Assembly: GCA_041570195.1 (NCBI GenBank)
Contig: JBFFWQ010000005.1
Location: 1 to 64,000 of the forward strand
Direction: 5' to 3'
Origin: UBA11865 sp041570195
GTDB lineage: Bacteria > Chloroflexota > Anaerolineae > Promineifilales > Promineifilaceae
Length of the DNA: 64,000 nucleotides
Shown: positions 24,479 to 31,916 of the stretch, piece after piece
Position numbering within the stretch: position 1 is the first letter of the stretch
Layout of the letters: each line of letters begins with the position of its first letter
Position numbers and translations under genes: made by a program
Notes under the pieces: generated by a model
Told to the model about the DNA's origin: nothing
Database searches by the model: none
The model's input: the letters and a program-made list of their open reading frames with translations, nothing else

Positions 24479-26005
24479 ATGAAACGCGTATTTTGGGCTT
24501 TCGGCATGGTGCTTTTATTGGCGGCGCTAGTGTTGGCCGCCTGCGCCCAAGAGGAACCGGTCGAAGGACCCCCCGGTCCCGAGGGGCCGCAAGGTGTCCC
24601 CGGCTCGGCCGGACCACAAGGTGAACCGGGTCCGCCCGGCGCCCAAGGGCAGGACGGCGCTAGTTTTCAGCCGCCTACGTTCATCGGTGCGGCCGCTTGC
24701 GCCGAGTGTCACGAAGATATTTCGGCGGTATTCAATATGAGCGGTCATCCCTACAAGCTCAACGCCGTCGTCGATGGGCAGCCGCCCGAGTACCCATTCA
24801 CCGATCTCGACGGACCGCCCGAGGGTTATACGTGGGATGACATCAGCTATGTGATCGGCGGCTATAAATGGAAAGCGCGCTTCATCGACAATGACGGCTT
24901 CATCATCACCGGCGACGCAGATAGCACCACCCAGTACAATTTCTACAACTCAGATGTCGATCTAGGCGATGAATGGGTGCCCTATCATGCCGGCGAAGAG
25001 AAGCCTTACGATTGCGGTGCATGCCACACAACAGGATACAGTCCAGACGGCAACCAGGACGGTCTGCCAGGTCTGATCGGTAGCTGGGCCGAACCGGGCA
25101 TTCAATGTGAAGAGTGCCACGGCCCGGGTAGTGCGCATGCCAGCCATCCGGCGTCGTTCGAAATGAAGGTCGATCGCGATTCGGCCGCCTGTGGCGACTG
25201 CCATTTCCGTGGCATTCCTGAAGAGCTAGACGCTAGTGGTGGTCTGATTCGCCACCATGAGCAGTACGAAGAGCTGTTCCAGGGCAAACATGCCACGCTT
25301 GATTGCGTGCAGTGTCACGATCCCCATGTCGGCGTGATCCAATTGCGCGAGGCAGAAGCTGAACAGACGACGCGTATCGAATGCCAGGACTGTCACTATC
25401 GCGAGGCTGAGAGCTTCAAGTTGAGCCTGCACACCCGCGACTGCGTCACTTGCCATATGCCGCGCATTTCCAAGAGCGCGGTGGGTGATCCGGAACGCTT
25501 CACCGGCGACTTGCGTACCCACCTGATGGCTATCAACCCTACTCAAATCGATCAGTTTACACCGGAAGGCGACCAATCCTTGTCGGAGGTTGGCCTGAAT
25601 TTCGCCTGCCGCCAATGCCACAATGGCTCGGACGCTTCGGAAAAGAGCGATCAAGAGTTGATCGAAAACGCGACTGGCTATCACGAAGCGGAACCGGCGC
25701 CGACCACGGAAGGTTCACCGGTCTTTGTCGATGAAGTGGTGGTTGAAGAGCGTGACGGCGAGTATTACGCTGTGATAACCGGCAATCTGCCCGACGCGTG
25801 CTCGACTATTGACGGCGTCGAGCAGTCGGTTGATGGCAATACCATCTCGTTGACGGTCACGGCCGTCAGACCAACCGGCCTGATGTGTGCCCAGACACTC
25901 ACCCCGTTCACTGAGGAAGTGCTGCTCGAGACTGAGGGTCTTGAACCAGGCGAATATACCGTGGAGGTCAATGGCGAGCGATCGACCACGTTTACGATTT
26001 CATAA
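24479..26005 (+). CDS. Octahaem cytochrome c lipoprotein with collagen-like linker
   Basis: A 508-residue exported lipoprotein. Residues 1-22 are a signal peptide with lipobox LAAC (lipidated C22). Residues 30-60 are an uninterrupted Gly-X-Y run with 11 glycines at every third position. Then come eight CXXCH haem sites (CAECH, CGACH, CEECH, CGDCH, CVQCH, CQDCH, CVTCH, CRQCH). The last 95 residues form a haem-free beta-rich domain with two Cys. It would be anchored on the outer face of the membrane and carry electrons. The cytochrome part is paralogous to the leftward gene at 37217 (shared SGHPYKL, GYTWDD, YVIGGYKWKARFID). The ATG at 24479 has a GAGGAAGGA site. It leads a rightward run with the next two genes. 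Substrate unknown. Confidence 0.87.
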   Translation: MKRVFWAFGMVLLLAALVLAACAQEEPVEGPPGPEGPQGVPGSAGPQGEPGPPGAQGQDGASFQPPTFIGAAACAECHEDISAVFNMSGHPYKLNAVVDGQPPEYPFTDLDGPPEGYTWDDISYVIGGYKWKARFIDNDGFIITGDADSTTQYNFYNSDVDLGDEWVPYHAGEEKPYDCGACHTTGYSPDGNQDGLPGLIGSWAEPGIQCEECHGPGSAHASHPASFEMKVDRDSAACGDCHFRGIPEELDASGGLIRHHEQYEELFQGKHATLDCVQCHDPHVGVIQLREAEAEQTTRIECQDCHYREAESFKLSLHTRDCVTCHMPRISKSAVGDPERFTGDLRTHLMAINPTQIDQFTPEGDQSLSEVGLNFACRQCHNGSDASEKSDQELIENATGYHEAEPAPTTEGSPVFVDEVVVEERDGEYYAVITGNLPDACSTIDGVEQSVDGNTISLTVTAVRPTGLMCAQTLTPFTEEVLLETEGLEPGEYTVEVNGERSTTFTIS

Positions 26006-26039
26006 CTTGAGTCCTTCTAGTCGACTGGAGGAGGATGAT

Positions 26040-27713
26040 TTGCCATACAATAACTGGATGCGCCGTTACGCGCCGCTGGCTACGCTGGCGATCTTGATTG
26101 GCGTCGGCATTGTGGGCCTTGTTGCCTTGTTGCCTGGTTCGGCAGCTGCGGCCGTGCCGCCAGGGGTAACGAAGTTGGTCGCGCCGCCATTGTCAGCGCC
26201 AGAAGTAGATCTGCCCGGAGCGGCCGCGCCCATACACCAGCAAGCGGATGACAGTGCATGCCGACTCTGTCATGGCGATAGCACGAGGGAAATCGAATTT
26301 CCCTCTGGCGAAACGCTGCCTGTTGTGGTTGACCTGGAGGAGCTTTCGGCTTCAGCACATGGCGACCATGCCGGCGCCTCGTTGACTTGTACCGACTGCC
26401 ATGCCCCGGCCGAATATCAATTTCCCCACGAGGCCATAGAGGCGACCGATCTGAGGAGTTTTGAGATCGCTCGCTCCATGGCCTGCGAACGTTGCCATGT
26501 GCAGCCGCATCTGACCAGTCATCCGGGGCCCGAATCGGATGATCCCGTTGTCTGTACCGATTGCCACGGCGCCCACGATGTCATGACGAGTGAACAGTTA
26601 CAGCAGGGCGAGGGTTCGGCGGCCTGTGTTGATTGCCACGCCGAACGTGGCGTCGGCCTGGTTGATCCCTTCGTACTGACCGGCGTTGTCCGCGACGGCC
26701 TATTCACCAACAAGGTCGATCAGGACTACTGCCTGGCCTGCCATAGCCAGCCGGGCCTGACGATGACCTTTGAGAATGGCGACGTTCTTTCGGTGACCAT
26801 CGACCGAGACGCCTTTCACGATTCAGTCCATGGAACTGACAACCCCTGGCAAGCGCTGGACTGTGTCGACTGCCACGAGCGTTATACCTATCCGCACGAG
26901 CCGGTCACGGCGACCAGTGAGCGGGAATATAACCTGCAAAGCTACACCAAGTGCGCCGAATGTCACGAGAAGCATTATGAGCGTTCGCTGGACAGCGTAC
27001 ACGGAGCGGCATTGGAGCAAGGCAACGAAGACGCGGCCGTCTGCACCGATTGCCACGGCGCTCATGATACGCCGACGCCAAACGAGCCGCGGGAGCGCAT
27101 CTCGCAGACTTGTCGCCAGTGCCACAGCGCGATTTACGATACCTACGCCGAAAGTGTGCACGGCGAGGCCCTGTTGGCCGACAGCAACCAGGATGTGGCC
27201 ACCTGCATTGACTGCCATGGCGTACATGACATCAATAGCCCGACCACGGCGCTGGCCCGATCGCGTTCGCCGGAGCTTTGCGCCGGTTGCCACGCCGACG
27301 AAGAATTGATGGCCAAGTACGATATCTCGACCGATGTATTCGAGACCTATGTGGCTGATTTTCATGGCACCACCGCCACGCTGTTCGAGCATGAAGATCC
27401 CAATATCGAGATCAACACCGCCGTCTGTTACGATTGCCACGGGGTGCACGACATCCGGCCAGTGGACGATCCCGAAAACGGCATCAAGGTTAACCTGTTG
27501 GAAACCTGCCGCCAGTGTCACCCAGACGCAACCGAGAACTTCTCGGACGCCTGGACCAGCCACTATCAGCCATCACTGGAGCATAATCCGCTGGTTTACC
27601 TGGTAGATACCTTCTACGCTGTCGTCATTCCGGTGACAGTCGGCGGCCTGGGCTTCCTGGTAGCGACCGATATATTCCGCCGAGTCAGATTGCGCTGGAA
27701 GAGGCGGCAATAG
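26040..27713 (+). CDS. Membrane-anchored 14-haem cytochrome c
   Basis: A 557-residue cytochrome with 14 CXXCH motifs (from CRLCH to CRQCH), one N-terminal helix (about 12-34) acting as signal anchor and one C-terminal helix (about 522-545) followed by a basic tail, so the haem part lies outside the membrane. Repeats of CTDCHGAHD / CIDCHGVHD / CYDCHGVHD show it grew by duplication, as in NrfA/OTR-like and cytochrome c3-type multihaem proteins. The start is a TTG at 26040 with GGAGGAGG 5-6 nt upstream; the frame is open further back, but that part overlaps the preceding gene. It is 34 bp after the octahaem gene and 11 bp before a membrane cytochrome b, so it probably takes electrons from that subunit. 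Confidence 0.87.
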   Translation: MPYNNWMRRYAPLATLAILIGVGIVGLVALLPGSAAAAVPPGVTKLVAPPLSAPEVDLPGAAAPIHQQADDSACRLCHGDSTREIEFPSGETLPVVVDLEELSASAHGDHAGASLTCTDCHAPAEYQFPHEAIEATDLRSFEIARSMACERCHVQPHLTSHPGPESDDPVVCTDCHGAHDVMTSEQLQQGEGSAACVDCHAERGVGLVDPFVLTGVVRDGLFTNKVDQDYCLACHSQPGLTMTFENGDVLSVTIDRDAFHDSVHGTDNPWQALDCVDCHERYTYPHEPVTATSEREYNLQSYTKCAECHEKHYERSLDSVHGAALEQGNEDAAVCTDCHGAHDTPTPNEPRERISQTCRQCHSAIYDTYAESVHGEALLADSNQDVATCIDCHGVHDINSPTTALARSRSPELCAGCHADEELMAKYDISTDVFETYVADFHGTTATLFEHEDPNIEINTAVCYDCHGVHDIRPVDDPENGIKVNLLETCRQCHPDATENFSDAWTSHYQPSLEHNPLVYLVDTFYAVVIPVTVGGLGFLVATDIFRRVRLRWKRRQ

Positions 27714-27724
27714 GGAGTAGGTTA

Positions 27725-28591
27725 GTGAGTGACTTTGTGAGTAAGGAAGAACAGTATCCCCGGTTTCGAACCGGCGCCCGAATCGAGCACATTATCCTGC
27801 TGGTGAGCTTTACCATCCTGACGGTTACCGGCCTGCCCCAGAAATACGCTGAAACGGGGATCGGCCAGGGCATGATCGATCTCATGGGCGGCATTGAGAC
27901 AGTGCGCTTGATCCATCGCTACTCGGCTTTCCTGCTGATCGCGGGATCCGCCTATCATTTATTCACCGGCGCCTACCGCTTCTTCGTCAAACACGAGCGA
28001 ATGAGAATACTGCCGGACAAAAAAGATGTGGTAGACGCCAAGGACACCGTCGCCTTCAATCTTGGCTTCAAAGATGAACATCCCAAAATGCGTAAATTCA
28101 ACTTCGGTGAGAAGTTCGAATACTGGGCCGTAGTCTGGGGGACTGGAGTGATGATCATTACCGGCTTCATGCTGTTGAACCCGGTGGCGACGACGTCTAT
28201 CCTACCTGGCGAGATCATCCCGGCGGCCCTGGCAGCCCACGGTTGGGAGGCTGTGCTGGCGGCGGCGGCCATCGTCATCTGGCATTTCTACAACGTCCTG
28301 ATCAAGCAGTTCAATCCCAGTATGTGGACGGGCAAATTGCCTCGAAGCCAGATGCAAGAAGAACATGCCATTGAATTGGAGCGACTAGAAGCCGGCGGCA
28401 GCCCATGGCAAGTAGTTGACCGGCCAATCTTACTGCGAAGACGACGGATATTCATTGTCGTCAGCCTGGTTGTCGGCGCGATCTTTTTGGCAGGCATTGT
28501 CTGGATATTTACGTTTGAAGAGACAGCCATCACCACCATACCCAGGGTCACGCAGGAGGTGTTTGTGCCCCTGGCGACACCTGGATCATAG
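27725..28591 (+). CDS. Membrane cytochrome b (hydrogenase/formate dehydrogenase gamma type)
   Basis: A 288-residue integral membrane protein with four core helices plus a C-terminal helix. Histidines placed for two b-type haems are seen in helix 1 (ARIEHIILLVSF), helix 2 (LIHRYSAFLLIAGSAYHLFTG) and helix 4 (AAHGWEAVLAAAAIVIWHFYNVL), as in cytochrome b561/FdnI/HyaC-type subunits. Such subunits pass electrons between membrane quinone and a periplasmic partner. Its partner here is most likely the 14-haem cytochrome immediately upstream. The start is a GTG at 27725 with GGGAG upstream. The tail crosses the membrane once more (about residues 238-258) and ends outside. Confidence 0.82.
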   Translation: MSDFVSKEEQYPRFRTGARIEHIILLVSFTILTVTGLPQKYAETGIGQGMIDLMGGIETVRLIHRYSAFLLIAGSAYHLFTGAYRFFVKHERMRILPDKKDVVDAKDTVAFNLGFKDEHPKMRKFNFGEKFEYWAVVWGTGVMIITGFMLLNPVATTSILPGEIIPAALAAHGWEAVLAAAAIVIWHFYNVLIKQFNPSMWTGKLPRSQMQEEHAIELERLEAGGSPWQVVDRPILLRRRRIFIVVSLVVGAIFLAGIVWIFTFEETAITTIPRVTQEVFVPLATPGS

Positions 28592-28637
28592 CTAGAATGA
28601 CTAACGTAAGACTTGTATAGGTTTGCGTATATTTATT

Positions 28638-28655
28638 TCGTGAAAAATTTCACAA
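28638..28655. promoter_or_regulatory. Rex-like operator upstream of the decahaem cytochrome
   Basis: TCGTGAA-AAAT-TTCACAA matches the known Rex (NADH/NAD-sensing repressor) consensus TTGTGAA-N4-TTCACAA at 13 of 14 fixed positions. It also fits a CRP/FNR-type GTGA-N6-TCAC core. It lies about 160 bp upstream of the decahaem lipoprotein gene in the only gap of this rightward run. No rex gene is in the window. Confidence 0.5.
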
Positions 28656-28812
28656 TATGACATTGCTCACCTTCAAACCTGCGCTTTGTCACTATTTTCG
28701 GAACATGGTTTCTGCGATACTTTAAGTTGTCCTTTTGGTCTCATTTTGAGGCAGGGTAAAGGTGCCAGTTTACTGACGTTTTATGAGCTAGTGTCAATAA
28801 GGAGGACATACT

Positions 28813-30993
28813 ATGGACCCACCAAAGAAGCGCACACTCATCGTGCTCGGGTTCTTGCTCGTGTTTGCTTTAGCTCTGGGATCCTGTTCGCAGGAACCAG
28901 AGGAAGTCGAGGTAACCCGCATTGTCGAAGTTCCAGGAGAAGCCACCGAGGTGGAAGTAGAAGTCACCCGGGTGGTGGAAACGGAGGTCGAAGTCGCAGT
29001 CCCGGCGGAGATGGAACGCGGTGCCCAAGTCGCCTCTGAAATCGTTTTCATTGACCAGTGGGCGGAGTCTGGTCACAATGATGTGGAGGCTGAAGCCTTT
29101 AATCATTGGAACGAGGACGATCCGGCTGAAGTCTCAGCTTCATGCGCCAAGTGCCATAGCACGCCGGGCCACCTGGATTTCCTGGGTGCTGATGGCAGTG
29201 AGTTTGGTACGGTTGAACAAGCAGCGCCTATCGGGACGACCGTTGAGTGCGCGGCCTGCCATAATGAAGTCACGATTGCCCTGGACAGTGTCGTCTTCCC
29301 CTCGGGGATCGAAGTCACCGGCCTGGGCGATGAATCGCGATGCATGAACTGCCACCAGGGACGCCACTCCACGGTCAGCGTGAACCAATCCATTGCCGAT
29401 GCGGGTCTTGGCGAAGGCGATGAAGACACGGTCAGCGAAGATCTGGGCTTCTCCAATATTCACTACTACGCCGCGGCGGCAACGCTCTACGGAACGGCCG
29501 CCAAGGGTGGCTATGAATATGACGGCAAGTCTTATGACGGCAAGTTTGACCATGTGGCTGGCTATGACAGCTGCATCGACTGCCACAGCCCGCATACCTT
29601 AGAGGTCAACGTCGACGAGTGCACCATGTGCCATACCAATGTCGAGACCGCCGAGGACCTGGTCAATATCCGCATGCCGGGTTCCCAGGTGGACTACGAT
29701 GGTGACGGCGACACGGAAGAAGGCATCATGGGCGAAATCGAGAGCCTGCAAGAGATGCTCTATAGCGCTTTGCAAGCCTATGGCACTGAGGTAGCCGGAA
29801 CCGGTGTCGTCTATGACGCGGCCGCTTATCCGTACTTCTTCGACGATGCCGGCGAGCGCTTCGGCGCCTGGACGCCGCGTCTGGCTAAAGCCGCGTACAA
29901 TTACCAGGTCTCCAAGAAGGATCCTGGCGAATACGCTCACGGCGGCAAGTACATCATCCAGCTGCTCTACGATTCCATCGAGAGCCTGAATGAGGCGCTG
30001 GCCACCCCGGTTGACTTGAGCATGGCTAACCGCATCGATCACGGTCACTTCGCCGGTTCCGAGGAGGCGTTCCGCCATTGGGACGAGGACGGCGCTGTGC
30101 CTGGATCGTGCAGCCGTTGTCATTCAGCCGCAGGCCTGCCACTCTATATCGAGCAAGGCGCCGAGATAGAGCAGCCCACGGCCAACGGCCTAAACTGTGC
30201 CACGTGCCACAGTGACTTGACGACCTTTACCCTTTACGAAAGTGAATCGGTCGAGTTCCCAAGTGGCGCTGTGCTCAGCCTAGCTGAAGTTGACGAAGAG
30301 AACGGCCTGAAGGCGAATCTGTGCATGAATTGCCACCAGGGTCGTTCCTACTCCGGTACCGTTGACGCCCGTATTGCCAGAGCTGGCGATATCGGACCCA
30401 ACGATGTAAGCGACGCTTTGGGCTTCGTGAATGTTCACTACTTCCCGGCCGGCGGTTCGCTGTTCGGCTCCGAAGCTGAAGTAGGCTATCAGTACGAAGG
30501 CAAGGAGTACAATGGTCGCAACGAGCATGTCTCCGGCTTCGATACCTGCGTCGAGTGTCATGATGCCCATGCACTCGAGGTAGTAGCCGAGGATTGCGGC
30601 AATTGCCACGATGGTGTTTCTACTGTCGAGGATCTGCACACGATCCGCGTCAGTGAAACCGACTTCGACGGCGACGGCGACGCGGCCGAAGGCCTAGTCG
30701 ACGAGATCGCTACCATGCGTGAGACCCTGTTGCTGGCTATGGAGGCGTATGCCGAGGGTATCGAGGGTGTTAACCCCATCGTTTATGACTCGCACGCCTA
30801 CCCCTATTTCTTTGACGATGCAGGTGAGCGCTATGCTACCTGGACTCCGGCCCTGCTGCGTGCTGCGTATAACTACCAGTACGCGACCAAGGATCCCGGC
30901 GGTTTCGCCCACAACGGACTCTATGTCTTGCAGACCCTGTATGACAGCCTCGAGGATATTGGCGGCGACGTCTCTGGTATGACGCGACCCTAA
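28813..30993 (+). CDS. Decahaem cytochrome c lipoprotein with internal duplication
   Basis: A 726-residue lipoprotein: signal peptide with lipobox LGSC (C25), then a repetitive Glu/Val/Thr/Arg linker (EVEVTRIVEVPGEATEVEVEVTRVVE), then two homologous halves of about 330 residues. Each half has five CXXCH sites (CAKCH, CAACH, CMNCH, CIDCH, CTMCH; then CSRCH, CATCH, CMNCH, CVECH, CGNCH), the same order of FSNIHYYAAAATLYG / FVNVHYFPAGGSLFG and a D-x-D-G-D acidic loop that may bind calcium. The halves both end with AYPYFFDDAGER...AAYNYQ. Strong AAGGAGGA ribosome-binding site. It would sit outside the membrane as an electron carrier or terminal reductase-like partner. It has its own upstream region with a Rex-like site and its own terminator. 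Confidence 0.87.
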   Translation: MDPPKKRTLIVLGFLLVFALALGSCSQEPEEVEVTRIVEVPGEATEVEVEVTRVVETEVEVAVPAEMERGAQVASEIVFIDQWAESGHNDVEAEAFNHWNEDDPAEVSASCAKCHSTPGHLDFLGADGSEFGTVEQAAPIGTTVECAACHNEVTIALDSVVFPSGIEVTGLGDESRCMNCHQGRHSTVSVNQSIADAGLGEGDEDTVSEDLGFSNIHYYAAAATLYGTAAKGGYEYDGKSYDGKFDHVAGYDSCIDCHSPHTLEVNVDECTMCHTNVETAEDLVNIRMPGSQVDYDGDGDTEEGIMGEIESLQEMLYSALQAYGTEVAGTGVVYDAAAYPYFFDDAGERFGAWTPRLAKAAYNYQVSKKDPGEYAHGGKYIIQLLYDSIESLNEALATPVDLSMANRIDHGHFAGSEEAFRHWDEDGAVPGSCSRCHSAAGLPLYIEQGAEIEQPTANGLNCATCHSDLTTFTLYESESVEFPSGAVLSLAEVDEENGLKANLCMNCHQGRSYSGTVDARIARAGDIGPNDVSDALGFVNVHYFPAGGSLFGSEAEVGYQYEGKEYNGRNEHVSGFDTCVECHDAHALEVVAEDCGNCHDGVSTVEDLHTIRVSETDFDGDGDAAEGLVDEIATMRETLLLAMEAYAEGIEGVNPIVYDSHAYPYFFDDAGERYATWTPALLRAAYNYQYATKDPGGFAHNGLYVLQTLYDSLEDIGGDVSGMTRP

Positions 30994-31036
30994 GCGGTTC
31001 AGATCAACCAGTGAAGTAGCTTCAAGCTAGCCTTAA

Positions 31037-31078
31037 AAAGGCCGGTCAGGTGCAGACCCGACCGGCCTTTCTTTCTTT
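31037..31078 (+). terminator. Intrinsic terminator after the decahaem cytochrome gene
   Basis: An 11-bp perfect stem (AAAGGCCGGTC / GACCGGCCTTT, 31037-31047 and 31060-31070) closes a 12-nt loop and is followed by CTTTCTTT. Confidence 0.85.
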
Positions 31079-31223
31079 ATATCTTGCCTATGAATAAGTG
31101 ATAGTGATGGTATGTAGAGCTCTGCCATTGTAGGATTAAAGGGGATGTTCCTGCCACATATTAGGACCACTGGCTGAAACACGGCCCGTTGTCAACAGTT
31201 GAAGAAGATGGAGCAGATACTTC

Positions 31224-31649
31224 ATGGACAAGCAAACCCTAGTCGACAACCTGAACAAAGATTTGGCGAATGAGCTTAGCGCGAGCATTCAGTACATCAC
31301 CTACGCAGCCAAAGCGACGGGTCCCTATCGTCCGCAACTGGCCCAATTCTTCTTGACCGAGGTCGCCGACGAACAACTCCATGCCCAGTTTTTGGCGAAC
31401 AAGATCGTGGCCCTGGGTGGCGAACCGACCACGGTGCCCAATCCGGTGCCAGAGGCCGACACCAATCGAGGAATGCTCGAGGCCGTGTTGGCGGCTGAAA
31501 TTCAGGCCGGCAAAGACTACACCCAGCGAGCCAATGAGGCTGAAGCATTCGGCGATAAAGGACTCGTCGTTCAATTGGAGGACATGGTCCGCGACGAGAT
31601 GGGGCATTCAGAGGAAACGGAACGCATGCTTCGAGACTGGCCCATATAG
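31224..31649 (+). CDS. Ferritin-like di-iron protein
   Basis: A 141-residue four-helix-bundle protein of the ferritin-like/bacterioferritin type. Glu and His residues placed for a di-iron site are seen in each helix: NELSASIQY, EVADEQLHAQF, AAEIQAGKDY and VRDEMGHSEETE. It likely oxidises and stores iron or protects against peroxide in the cytoplasm. It stands alone between the decahaem gene terminator and the convergent Rieske/cytochrome b group; a link to iron supply for haem and iron-sulfur synthesis is possible. The ribosome-binding site (GGAG) lies 11 nt upstream, a little far. Confidence 0.82.
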   Translation: MDKQTLVDNLNKDLANELSASIQYITYAAKATGPYRPQLAQFFLTEVADEQLHAQFLANKIVALGGEPTTVPNPVPEADTNRGMLEAVLAAEIQAGKDYTQRANEAEAFGDKGLVVQLEDMVRDEMGHSEETERMLRDWPI

Positions 31650-31916
31650 CGCGGTCAGAGCACGTTACCGCAGACCGGATGGCCTAAGGCCTAGTCAAAC
31701 AAACTTCAGCTACCCCTGGCATTGGCCATGGCGCTGATGCTTGATGCTTCATCGCCAGCGTCCTCGCTTGCAACCGGTACTGTAGCTGCTCATATCTCAG
31801 ATGCGCTCGTGGCACCTGATAGGTTGACCGGGCCGCAAGCGCAGCCATTTAATGAATCGCATTCTAGAGCTAGAGCGCAATCCTCCGCCTTTCACACTAC
31901 ATTGCCAAAGCAGATA

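Noticed and set aside
26823..27563. Long antisense frame (246 residues) opposite the 14-haem cytochrome
   Set aside because: It is a shadow of the strong cytochrome frame with its CXXCH motifs; no ribosome-binding site or domain is seen.
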